A stretch of 47,012 nt of DNA from Methanolobus sp. (GTDB taxonomy: Archaea; Halobacteriota; Methanosarcinia; Methanosarcinales; Methanosarcinaceae), in NCBI GenBank assembly GCA_030154025.1, contig JASKKT010000015.1:1-47012 (forward strand), written 5' to 3'. Numbering within the stretch: position 1 is the stretch's first letter; the number at the start of each line of letters is the position of its first letter. Under the pieces are notes generated by a model. It was not told the origin of the DNA, did no database searches, and saw only the letters and a program-made list of their open reading frames with translations. The translations under genes were made by a program, and so were the position numbers. Of the stretch, positions 1-7,162 are shown in pieces.

Positions 1-55
1 GTGGTGATATGTAAATCTTATTATCGGTAAACAGGAATAAGACAGGCAGTCAGTG

Positions 56-1276
56 TTACAGGTCCAGCAGCTTCCTGTCGTACGGCTTCGATGCTCCTTC
101 AGGTATCCTGCCCACAAGTTCAAGGTATTGTGTCTCCTGCATAAGGCAGGTGCTGCGCTGTCCCCTGAAGGTCTTATCCCTGCGGATGGTATCCCATATG
201 TCCTTTATGCTGTTCTCAGTGATATTCCCGTAACTGAAAGGAATGTAAGGACATGGTTTTACGCTGCCGTCCACGCATACGTGCAGCCATCTCTGGCCTG
301 CCATGCAGCCAAGCATCTTGCCTTCGAAATAAGAGTTTGCAAAAATGCGGGGTCCTTTTCCGGTGGAATTGATGCGATGGTACATGTCTAGGACCTTCCT
401 CCTGTCATCCTCCCTGATGATGGCATCGCCCTGCTTCTTCGGGACGGATTCCCACAGGGAGAATTCATGCACCCCGAGCTGTCTTGCCAGTTCATACATA
501 GCAGGCAGTTCCTCTATGTTCTTCGGAGAAACGTGTGTCGCCATAGTGACAAGCAGACCTGCCTCAAGTCCCATTCTCATGGCATTGGTTGCCATCTCAA
601 AGGCACCGTCAAGACGGCGTACTGAATCATGTTTTGCCGGGTTGGTGGAATACAGGCTCACAAGCAGGTTGTGCAGTCCCGCTTCCTTGAGCCTTCTCGC
701 GTTCTCAGATGTCATGTCGGTGCCCGGGGTGTACATATTGACAATGGCGCGTTCCTTGTCTACATACTCGATGAGCTCGTAAATCTCTTCCCGCAGCATG
801 GGATCGCCTTCTGTGAATACTATCACCATTGCTCCCATATCCAAGACCTCGTCTATGGCACGCTTGATAGTCTCGATGCCCAGGTCCCCTTCACCGCCGC
901 TTACCACACAGTGCTCGCACTTGCATTTGCACTGGCGGGTGATCTCAAAAGAAACCGTTTCCGGGATGTATCTTCCAAGGGCTATCTGTGTTTCGGCCAT
1001 GAGAAGCCTCTTGAAAGCTTTGCTGGGAATAGGAGGGAGCCATGTGGAAGCCACGACATGATCCTTTGTAACAAGGGCCGGCCTTTCCTCTTTAAGCCTC
1101 TCGTTGATCCTGTTCAGAAAAGGAGCGCATGCCTTATGAAGGCCCCCGGTGGCTTTCAACTGGATAAAATCATCCTTCTTATCCATTCTGATGGAAAGCC
1201 CAGGTATTGAAAGTAAAGAGATGTTCTCATCCTGTGAGTCTTTGTGATCCGCTCTCATCGGTTTTTGTCCTGTCAT
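56..1276 (-). CDS. Radical SAM/SPASM domain protein
   Basis: This 406-residue protein has a radical SAM cluster motif, C116-x3-C120-x2-C123, in the stretch TRQCKCKCEHC. It should bind a 4Fe-4S cluster and cleave S-adenosylmethionine. The C-terminal third carries a SPASM-like cysteine set (GCMAG, VCVDGSVKPCPY and a late STC) that would hold auxiliary clusters. Such proteins modify peptides or make cofactors; the substrate cannot be read from the sequence. The written start overlaps the upstream KaiC-like gene by 50 nt. In-frame ATG codons at residues 7 and 31 are possible later starts, and the second would remove the overlap. The gene is the distal member of a two-gene minus-strand unit with the ATPase. 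The family call is firm and the function is unknown. Confidence 0.88.
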   Translation of the reverse strand: MTGQKPMRADHKDSQDENISLLSIPGLSIRMDKKDDFIQLKATGGLHKACAPFLNRINERLKEERPALVTKDHVVASTWLPPIPSKAFKRLLMAETQIALGRYIPETVSFEITRQCKCKCEHCVVSGGEGDLGIETIKRAIDEVLDMGAMVIVFTEGDPMLREEIYELIEYVDKERAIVNMYTPGTDMTSENARRLKEAGLHNLLVSLYSTNPAKHDSVRRLDGAFEMATNAMRMGLEAGLLVTMATHVSPKNIEELPAMYELARQLGVHEFSLWESVPKKQGDAIIREDDRRKVLDMYHRINSTGKGPRIFANSYFEGKMLGCMAGQRWLHVCVDGSVKPCPYIPFSYGNITENSIKDIWDTIRRDKTFRGQRSTCLMQETQYLELVGRIPEGASKPYDRKLLDL

Positions 1277-2042
1277 TGAATATCTCTGTGGAGAAAACGT
1301 CTGCTTCTTTGCCTATGACCGACTGCGTCGGGTAGACTATGATGCCGTGGTCCGTCACAACATAAGGGCGTAACACCTCGTCATGCTTGGTGCCCCGCAT
1401 CTTGAGTATCTCGACAGACCTGATCCTTTCTCCGCCAATCCTGAATACCTTAAGGCAAATAACACCTTCGGCAAGATATTCCTCTACACTGAAATGTTCG
1501 GGATCATTATTAAGTTCGCTTGTTATGAGGGTGGTACAGTCAAAGCTCTCGATATTCTTGATGAACTCAAGGATGATGTACCTGACATTGACCGGGTCGG
1601 GTGTGATCTTGAGCGAGGTCATGGAATCAATGAAAAGACGCTTGGCTCCTATTTCCCTGACACTGGCATATATCTGCCTAAGGACAGCTTCAATGGTGCT
1701 TGTGTCTGTATCGCTCCCTGACTCGGCATCCTGGCTTTTCTTGATGTACCTTTCATAGGCAATGGGATCCACCCTGACTATGCGCAGCCTGTCTTCCTTT
1801 ACAAGCCTCTCGAGGTCCCATCCATGCCTCCACATATTGCGCATGATGCGTGCGGGCGATTCCTCGAATGTGATGTAGACGCCGTTTTCTCCGTATCTTG
1901 TAATGCCTTCGTGGAGGTACTGCGCTCCGAAAGTGGATTTCCCGGCCCCGGGACCTCCTATCAGGAGGATCACATCGTTCTCTATGAAGCCGCCCTCTAT
2001 GAGCTGGTCAAATCCGGGTATTCCCGTGGGTATGCGAGCCAT
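1227..2042 (-). CDS. KaiC/RAD55-family ATPase
   Basis: A 271-residue single-domain RecA-fold protein of the KaiC/RAD55 group, which is abundant in methanogens and often assigned to signal transduction. It has an intact Walker A GGPGAGKST (about residues 29-37), the paired acidic residues after strand 2 (FEES, about 59-62) and a Walker B ending RLFIDS near residue 139. It is therefore expected to bind and hydrolyse ATP, probably as an oligomer. No DNA-binding or sensor domain is visible. The radical SAM gene follows with overlapping frames, so the two products are probably co-translated. TATA-like sequence lies just upstream on the minus strand at about 2080-2105. A second, degenerate relative is encoded at 5419-6126. 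Confidence 0.88.
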   Translation of the reverse strand: MARIPTGIPGFDQLIEGGFIENDVILLIGGPGAGKSTFGAQYLHEGITRYGENGVYITFEESPARIMRNMWRHGWDLERLVKEDRLRIVRVDPIAYERYIKKSQDAESGSDTDTSTIEAVLRQIYASVREIGAKRLFIDSMTSLKITPDPVNVRYIILEFIKNIESFDCTTLITSELNNDPEHFSVEEYLAEGVICLKVFRIGGERIRSVEILKMRGTKHDEVLRPYVVTDHGIIVYPTQSVIGKEADVFSTEIFNDRTKTDESGSQRLTG

Positions 2043-2206
2043 TCAAAACCTCAGTGCAAAGCTAGAGTCTATATTATATTTACAGGTCTTATATAATATA
2101 ACTTATTCCTTGCTATGAGTAAAAACAGAATAAGCACCAGTAGTTAGCAACAGTAAAATAAAAACAAGTGGACCAGACGTAGATCTGATCCGGGGTAGTA
2201 TAACCT

Positions 2207-2815
2207 TTATACCTTCTCTGCGAAGGCCAGGGTACCGCTTAAGCGTTTGACCTTTATCTTCACTGTCTGGCCCTTTGCGGCGCCAGGCACAAAGACTGTG
2301 TACTTATCCACCTTGGCAATGCCGTCACCTTTGGAGCCGACCGCATCGATATGGACCTCGTATTCCTTGCCCTCTTCGATGGCATCCTGTTTGACCGGCG
2401 CTGTGCTGCGTCTCTTCTTGACGGGCCTGTGGGCGCCGCATGCAGAGCATTTCAGTACGAGCACTCTTTCCATCTTGGTGAGCTGTGTGTCAGGCCTTGA
2501 GCATTCAGAGCACATGACAAATTCTTCAACGTAGGCATTTATATTGGACTGTATCTGGTCCTTTGAGAACCTTCCCTGGAATATAGCCCTCATGCCTTCG
2601 ATCTTGCCCGCCGTACCCATCTCACGTGTGAGGTATTTCATCACATGATCGGGTTCCCTGTTAAGGACATCCGCTATGTTGAGGAAATTGTCCAGGATCG
2701 TAGTCTTGCCTTCCATCATTATCCTGGGCTCTGGGATCACGAAACGGGTATCCGTGGTCTCCTTGTCTGGCAGGTTGTCTATCGCACGGTCCAAAAGCGC
2801 TTCGTAATCTTTCAT
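2207..2815 (-). CDS. Translation initiation factor aIF2 subunit beta with C-terminal TRAM domain
   Basis: This is the beta subunit of archaeal initiation factor 2, which helps deliver initiator Met-tRNA to the ribosome. Residues 1 to about 135 are the eIF2-beta/eIF5 fold ending in a zinc ribbon with C102, C105, C123 and C126. Archaeal aIF2-beta is usually about 135-145 residues. Here about 55 more residues (146-202, starting at [14 protein letters not shown]) form a TRAM domain, a small RNA-binding barrel otherwise found in RNA-modifying enzymes. A basic linker (KKRR) joins the two. The gene lies 24 nt behind rpl10e on the same strand, so the two are probably one translation operon. The family is certain and the TRAM call strong. 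Confidence 0.95.
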   Translation of the reverse strand: MKDYEALLDRAIDNLPDKETTDTRFVIPEPRIMMEGKTTILDNFLNIADVLNREPDHVMKYLTREMGTAGKIEGMRAIFQGRFSKDQIQSNINAYVEEFVMCSECSRPDTQLTKMERVLVLKCSACGAHRPVKKRRSTAPVKQDAIEEGKEYEVHIDAVGSKGDGIAKVDKYTVFVPGAAKGQTVKIKVKRLSGTLAFAEKV

Positions 2816-2839
2816 ATCATCACTCCCAAAGTCAACACT

Positions 2840-3358
2840 TTACTGTACAAGTTCCAGTCCCTGGTCAACGGTAATCCTTACAGGGGTTGGTAGCTTGTGT
2901 CCCGCCTTTCTGAGTGCATCCTTTGCTGTTGCAAAGTTCTCTTTGTTGACTGAGATGGTAAATATCTTCTGGCCAGCGGAAACCCTTGCCGCGGTTCCTA
3001 CGTTCTTGCCGAAAGCACCACGCATACCACTGGATACACGGTCTGCACCTGCTCCGGTTGCCTGCTTGTTCTCCCTGAGTACCTCATGCGGATAGACTCT
3101 CAGCTTGAGGTGGTATCCTGTACGTCCAGCTGCTGCCGTGATAGCCTTGTTGGCAGTGATACGTGCAGCTTCAAGGGCTGTGTGGCGTATCTGGCATCTT
3201 TCGTCGACCACGAGTGAAAGCTTGACCGGGAAATCTGCTGTCTTGTTACCCATGTCGTAGTGGATGACCTGGCTTCCAGGCACACCACCCATATATTTCC
3301 TTCTTGTGAATGAACGCTGTCTCACGTTCCTGTACATACTTCCTGGTTTTCTTACCAT
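2840..3358 (-). CDS. rpl10e: 50S ribosomal protein L10e (uL16 family)
   Basis: A 172-residue full-length archaeal L10e/L16, a component of the large subunit near the tRNA sites. The N-terminus [10 protein letters not shown] and internal blocks such as KYMGGVPGS and [20 protein letters not shown] are diagnostic. The ATG at 3358 gives the normal family N-terminus. The gene is first in a short operon with aIF2-beta. The 232 bp between it and the DUF1786 gene contains two minus-strand TATA-like boxes (about 3519-3527 and about 3433-3441), so the mRNA may have a 5' leader of 50 to 140 nt. No riboswitch-like fold was recognised in it. Confidence 0.97.
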   Translation of the reverse strand: MVRKPGSMYRNVRQRSFTRRKYMGGVPGSQVIHYDMGNKTADFPVKLSLVVDERCQIRHTALEAARITANKAITAAAGRTGYHLKLRVYPHEVLRENKQATGAGADRVSSGMRGAFGKNVGTAARVSAGQKIFTISVNKENFATAKDALRKAGHKLPTPVRITVDQGLELVQ

Positions 3359-3590
3359 GAGTTTAAGTCTCCTTGGATTGATTATTGGGATAGGTCACTA
3401 TCAATTTCAGTTCTAATCCGTTCCTAATTGATATATCCGTATATGAATTTGTTGATATCGTTAATTATCCGTTGGACACGATTTCATCTGGATGGTTCTT
3501 CCCCTATTACTTAGGACTTTATAAGCCTTATTGTACTTCTTACCCGTGTCCTTTCCACCCGGACCAGCCTGTACTTTCGACCCTGCATAC
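3359..3590 (-). promoter_or_regulatory. Upstream region of rpl10e, with a doubtful basic mini-ORF
   Basis: This gap separates the DUF1786 stop codon from rpl10e. On the minus strand GCTTATAAAG (about 3518-3527) and a second AT-rich box GATATATCAA (about 3432-3441) could be TATA boxes. A 25-codon ORF at 3511-3588 starts 2 nt after the DUF1786 stop codon and would encode a very basic peptide beginning MQGRKYRLVR. It has no clear ribosome binding site and contains the first TATA-like box, so it is not called as a gene. Confidence 0.4.
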
Positions 3591-4655
3591 TTAGCTTTTC
3601 TTACGAAGGTACGGGGCAAGCAGACCGTAGCATCCTGAAAGCATCATATTCCCGAAGGGGGCCGCAAAATGCAGCTTCTCCCAGAGGCGCATGTCTCTAC
3701 TATCTGCTTTCATGTTTTTCAGCAGGTTTAGCCTGGGGCCTGTTACCATGACCGACCTTACGAGGTCAAAGCCTTCAGCTTCCCTTATGTAGCATCCGTG
3801 CCCTCCCTCACTGAACACATCATCGAACGAGAGCCTGCCTTCAGCAAAAAGAATGATATGCTCCTGCAGTCTCTCTCCGGTGAGGCTGGATGTATGGTGT
3901 TCGTAGATGGCTTTTACCCTGTCATCTTTTACCAGGGCCATGAGCGCATGTCCGTTGCCGATGTTAACAACTACGGACGGCTGTCTGGCGGCAGTGTCGA
4001 ACAGGGCCCCGAAGATTGCAGCAGGTCCGGTGTCCATAAAAACGGTCCCCTTTTGACCTAATATGTGTGCTGCTGCTCTCATACGGGTAAGGTCTGCCGG
4101 GATGCTGTCACTTCCATATGCGAAATTCCGCCACTCTCCTCCGTCGTCTATCAGTCTCTCGAATATCCTGAACCTGTAGATGCGATTGCTCAGGTCAGGC
4201 GAGTTCCCGTGGTCCTGGACCGCAACAGCGACCATTCCGGGCATCTCAATATCAAAAGCTGCCAGAGCATTGCCAATGGCTTCCAGGTCAATATCCTGCA
4301 GGACGATCTCCTCAAGGTCCCCCGGAGTTACCTGGCCCTGACTGACTGTCCTTATCCCCATCTCCTTTACTTTTTCGAGGTCATCATTAATGGTAAGTGC
4401 TGCATCAATGGTGGCATACACCTCCAATCCCTGCTTGAGATGCTGCCTTACAGCCCTTGACGAAGGTCCCCCTCCCATCAGGCTGCCTTTCAGGAATATA
4501 TCTCTCCTCCGGGATGTTGCATCACTGACCTTTCCCGCAACTATCACTGTTGGCGCTGGCATTACCATCAGAAGGCTGTTCTCAACCTCCCTCTCCGTAT
4601 CATAAAGGACCATGTCCTGGGTACCTGTACCTATATCGATTGCCAGTATTCTCAT
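3591..4655 (-). CDS. DUF1786 protein, putative ASKHA-fold ATPase
   Basis: I matched this to the DUF1786 family, seen in methanogens and some bacteria and sometimes annotated loosely as related to pyruvate-formate-lyase activation. The start at 4655 gives 354 residues beginning MRILAIDIGTGTQD, a phosphate-binding loop typical of the actin/sugar-kinase/Hsp70 (ASKHA) fold. The segment VNIGNGHALMALV looks like the second phosphate loop. The longer frame upstream (to 4742) runs through the intergenic region and is probably untranslated. A minus-strand TATA-like CTTTTATACG near 4687-4695 would place the transcript start close to this ATG, suggesting a leaderless or short-leader mRNA. The gene is divergent from moaB. 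Its biochemical role is unknown. Confidence 0.75.
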   Translation of the reverse strand: MRILAIDIGTGTQDMVLYDTEREVENSLLMVMPAPTVIVAGKVSDATSRRRDIFLKGSLMGGGPSSRAVRQHLKQGLEVYATIDAALTINDDLEKVKEMGIRTVSQGQVTPGDLEEIVLQDIDLEAIGNALAAFDIEMPGMVAVAVQDHGNSPDLSNRIYRFRIFERLIDDGGEWRNFAYGSDSIPADLTRMRAAAHILGQKGTVFMDTGPAAIFGALFDTAARQPSVVVNIGNGHALMALVKDDRVKAIYEHHTSSLTGERLQEHIILFAEGRLSFDDVFSEGGHGCYIREAEGFDLVRSVMVTGPRLNLLKNMKADSRDMRLWEKLHFAAPFGNMMLSGCYGLLAPYLRKKS

Positions 4656-4701
4656 GATTGCATCGAGTTGTTCATATACCTGGGTGCGTATAAAAGTTGG
4701 C

Positions 4702-5241
4702 ATGAACGATCCCGGTGCAAAGGAACATGACAAAGGCAGCAAAGGCCCCTATAATTTTGCAATAATCACTATCTCAAGCTCCAGATCTGAAAAATACGGA
4801 TCAGTCTCCTCCCCGCAGGAGGCAGAGGACAAGTCCGGCCAGGTCATGGAAAAGCTGATTCTCCAAGGAGGGCACAGGGTTTCTTCCTACCAGCTTGTTG
4901 ACGATGACCGGGAGTCTATCACCGGCGCGGTTGGTAAGGCCGCAGCCTCGGATGCCCACATTGTGATCACAAGCGGAGGTACGGGCCTGACTTCAAGGGA
5001 TGTGACAATAGAATCAGTTGTGCCGATGTTCAGCAAGCAGATGCAGGGTTTCGGAGAGCTTTTCAGATACAAGAGCATTGAACAGATTGGCACTTCCGTT
5101 ATCCTCACCCGGGCATCGGCAGGAGTCCTTTTCGGCAAGGCTGTCTTTTGCCTGCCCGGCTCCCCGGCTGCAGTGGAACTTGCCTTAGAGGACATAATTC
5201 TCCCGGAAGCGGGACATATCGTTAAGCATGTAGGTGAGTGA
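4702..5241 (+). CDS. moaB: Molybdenum cofactor biosynthesis protein MoaB (MogA/MoaB family)
   Basis: A 179-residue MoaB-type protein that adenylylates molybdopterin before metal insertion, for molybdenum or tungsten enzymes such as formylmethanofuran dehydrogenase. The molybdopterin-binding signature ITSGGTGLTSRDVT is intact, followed by the later LPGSPAAVELAL block. The start at 4702 (MNDPGAKEHD) gives the usual short charged archaeal N-terminus before the conserved FAIITISSSR strand. The longer in-frame extension to 4612 overlaps the divergent DUF1786 gene and is unlikely. The other cofactor genes, moeA and a moaD-like gene, lie 4-5 kb downstream on the opposite strand, so the pathway genes are near one another but not in one operon. 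Confidence 0.9.
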   Translation: MNDPGAKEHDKGSKGPYNFAIITISSSRSEKYGSVSSPQEAEDKSGQVMEKLILQGGHRVSSYQLVDDDRESITGAVGKAAASDAHIVITSGGTGLTSRDVTIESVVPMFSKQMQGFGELFRYKSIEQIGTSVILTRASAGVLFGKAVFCLPGSPAAVELALEDIILPEAGHIVKHVGE

Positions 5242-5294
5242 AGAAAAAAGTTTTATATTGTTTGTTATATGTACATAGCAGAGTAATAATGGTA

Positions 5295-5326
5295 ATATAG
5301 GGCGATAATTATATATTGCCCATATT
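5295..5326 (+). promoter_or_regulatory. TATA-like box inside an imperfect palindrome
   Basis: Between moaB and the degenerate KaiC-like gene, the arms AATATAGGGC and GCCCATATT (one nucleotide of length difference) flank an AT-rich core containing ATTATATATT. That core is a candidate TATA box. A palindrome centred on a TATA box is a common place for an archaeal regulator to act. The start codon of the following gene is about 93 nt further on, which would leave a 5' leader of roughly 70 nt. Confidence 0.4.
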
Positions 5327-5418
5327 AACAAAAGATATGCACTGCACTTCACTGTAGTTAGAACAGAGCACCGATATGTCAAAAACACTTGTTACATTGT
5401 CCCGGTAACGGAGAACCA

Positions 5419-6126
5419 ATGCCCGGTTATTCACTAGGTATCAAGGAACTGGATGATTATTTAGGCAGCATCCGGGAAGGCACCAACCTTATGATGATAG
5501 GTCCGCCCATGAGCCGCAAGGACGAGCTCCTGGACGCTATCCTGTCCCATAACATTGGTGTCGATGACGGAGTGATCATAGTTTCCACCAGGGAGCCCGG
5601 AGAACGGGTGCTCGAATGGTTCACCGAGCAGGGCCTTGACATCTCTGAATCCAATATGGGTATAGTGGACTGTGTTACGAAAACCCTCGGAATGGGTGCC
5701 CCTGAGACGGCAAGGATCAAGAGGGCCTCCAGTCCTGTGGACCTTACAGGCATTGGTGTGAAGATCAGCCAGTTCTTCGAGGACTTCCTGGTCAAAAAGA
5801 AAATAGGGAAGGTTCGTCTTTCCATCAATTCCCTGTCCACCATACTGATGTACTCGAACCTCCAGACCGTTTTCAGGTTCCTGCACGTTTTCACAGGGCG
5901 TGTGAAGGCTGCTAATGGTTTCGGTCTGTACGTAGTGGAGGATGAGATGCACGACGCTCAGACCATAGCTACCTTGAAGCAGCTCTTTGACGGCATGATC
6001 GAGATAAAGGATATTGGAGATTCCTATGCCATGAGGGTCGTAGGCATGACCTCAAAGCCCACTCCCTGGTTCGAGTATGATATCAAAGGTACGGACATAA
6101 TTCTCAACAAGCCCAAAAATCTGTGA
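5419..6126 (+). CDS. KaiC/RAD55-like protein with degenerate P-loop
   Basis: A 235-residue RecA-fold protein related to the ATPase at 1227-2042: it opens MPGYSLGIKELDDYL, the usual KaiC-family lead-in. Where the Walker A should read GxxxxGK(S/T), this protein has GPPMSRKD (residues 28-35). The glycine before the lysine is arginine and the hydroxyl residue after it is aspartate. Normal ATP binding is therefore doubtful, and the protein may be a regulatory or scaffolding pseudo-ATPase. The ATG at 5419 is preferred over the TTG at 5389 because GGAG sits 6 nt upstream and the family N-terminus begins there. The gene stands alone between moaB and yhbY. Confidence 0.75.
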   Translation: MPGYSLGIKELDDYLGSIREGTNLMMIGPPMSRKDELLDAILSHNIGVDDGVIIVSTREPGERVLEWFTEQGLDISESNMGIVDCVTKTLGMGAPETARIKRASSPVDLTGIGVKISQFFEDFLVKKKIGKVRLSINSLSTILMYSNLQTVFRFLHVFTGRVKAANGFGLYVVEDEMHDAQTIATLKQLFDGMIEIKDIGDSYAMRVVGMTSKPTPWFEYDIKGTDIILNKPKNL

Positions 6127-6280
6127 TCCGGCATTTGGTCTATCTATGCAGGAAGCCTGCTTCAGGCGGACATGTGTAACAGGCACAAGTGCAGCCTGAT
6201 TTTATCGGACATATGTTTTTCATTCATATCGGTCATAATATACAATCTCAAAGAATCGCAATTATCACAGGTGTCAATAT

Positions 6281-6541
6281 ATGGAAAAGGACAAATTATA
6301 CAAACTGAAATCGGAGGCATCCTCCTTAAAGCCAATACTCAACATAGGCAAGAATGGCATCACGGATCCTGTAGTTGAGGAGATAAAAAAGCAGGTAAAG
6401 GCATATCGCCTTGTGAAGATAAAGATGCTGAAGACCACTCCGGAGGGAGAGGACATAAAGCAGGCGGCTGAAAAGCTGGCCGAGGCGACAGGCACAACTC
6501 TCATAGAAGTGCGCGGGAGCACAGTGGTACTGTATAAGTGA
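6281..6541 (+). CDS. YhbY/CRS1-YhbY (CRM) domain RNA-binding protein
   Basis: An 86-residue protein that is entirely one CRM (YhbY) domain, a KH-like RNA-binding fold associated with ribosome assembly. Diagnostic blocks are LKPILNIGKNGIT near the N-terminus, which contains the GxxG-type loop (here GKNG), then KIKML and TTLIEVRGSTVVLYK at the end. The size is normal for free-standing archaeal YhbY. A perfect 9-bp hairpin 25 nt after the stop codon (6566-6586) probably ends the transcript. The identification is strong, but the RNA target is unknown. Confidence 0.92.
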   Translation: MEKDKLYKLKSEASSLKPILNIGKNGITDPVVEEIKKQVKAYRLVKIKMLKTTPEGEDIKQAAEKLAEATGTTLIEVRGSTVVLYK

Positions 6542-6565
6542 GTTGTTTCTGCATTCTCTGTTCTT

Positions 6566-6586
6566 TCCGGTGAAAGGTTCACCGGA
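6566..6586 (+). terminator. Hairpin downstream of yhbY
   Basis: TCCGGTGAA and TTCACCGGA form a perfect 9-bp stem closed by the 3-nt loop AGG, 25 nt after the yhbY stop codon. A T-rich stretch (ACTTTTTTGTG) follows about 20 nt later. It is placed like a transcript end or an RNA-stabilising 3' structure. Confidence 0.6.
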
Positions 6587-6662
6587 TACTATATTCGTGT
6601 ATGCTCACTTTTTTGTGTCACCTGTCATCAAGAACACGAATACAAATGTTTTGACCACCTGG

Positions 6663-6696
6663 TAAGATATATAATCTTAAGATAACAATGTTATCT
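6663..6696 (+). promoter_or_regulatory. Two abutting 17-bp palindromes covering a TATA box and start site
   Basis: Palindrome 1 (6663-6679) is TAAGAT-ATATA-ATCTTA, with the TATA box in its centre. Palindrome 2 (6680-6696) is AGATAAC-AAT-GTTATCT. Both are perfect and they touch without a gap. The ATG of the next gene is at 6698. The TATA centre lies about 27 nt before that ATG, so transcription probably starts at the ATG and the mRNA is leaderless. A protein bound to either palindrome would block TBP or RNA polymerase, which points to repression of the PepSY-like/CcdA operon. A related palindrome is at 33920-33932. Confidence 0.65.
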
Positions 6697-6697
6697 C

Positions 6698-7162
6698 ATG
6701 GAAAAAGGGAGGCTCCCGGTAGTTCTCATAGGAGTTCTTGCACTTCTTATACTTGCAGGAGGTATTTATGCAGGAGCAGTCCACCTGAAAGCGGACTCTC
6801 GCGAACTGAATGTGAGTTCAGCCAGGGCAGTGAGCCTGGTGCAGGATGACCCGACAGCGGCTGCCTATATGTCTGACAACTTCAGGGTTTCAGGCTGGAG
6901 GGCGACAAAGACCACGCTTGTTGAGGGAACTGAACTGGCAGGTAATATCCCGGCCAACCTTAGCGTAAGCACAGCAGACGGCACCCGGGCATGGAAAGTG
7001 GAGATCATGGAGCGGACCTGCGCATGTCCCGCGCCAAATAATCTCTATGTGGTTGAAGGCTATGTGGATGCCAGCACGGGAGAGGTCCTTCATGTCAGGA
7101 CCATGAAGGCCCCGGAGAAAAACTATGAGAAAGAAACCTGTGCCTCAACAGCCTGTCACTAA
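6698..7162 (+). CDS. Membrane-anchored PepSY-like protein, partner of a thioredoxin-CcdA protein
   Basis: A 154-residue protein with one N-terminal membrane anchor (about residues 8-28) and an extracytoplasmic domain. The C-terminal block LYVVEGYVDASTGEVLHV resembles the end of a PepSY unit. Five cysteines, as two pairs plus none in the membrane helix (CAC near 107-109, and C149/C153 of CASTAC at the end), suggest thiol chemistry or metal binding. The last 38 nt overlap the start of the thioredoxin-CcdA gene, so the two are translated together and probably work in one redox pathway outside the membrane. No ribosome binding site is visible and the promoter geometry implies a leaderless message. 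The function of this exact family is unknown to me. Confidence 0.65.
   Translation: MEKGRLPVVLIGVLALLILAGGIYAGAVHLKADSRELNVSSARAVSLVQDDPTAAAYMSDNFRVSGWRATKTTLVEGTELAGNIPANLSVSTADGTRAWKVEIMERTCACPAPNNLYVVEGYVDASTGEVLHVRTMKAPEKNYEKETCASTACH

Noticed and set aside
3511-3588. 25-codon ORF for a very basic peptide (MQGRKYRLVR...) 2 nt after the DUF1786 stop codon
   Set aside because: No ribosome binding site, and it covers a promoter-like TATA box for rpl10e. The composition may just reflect the base content.
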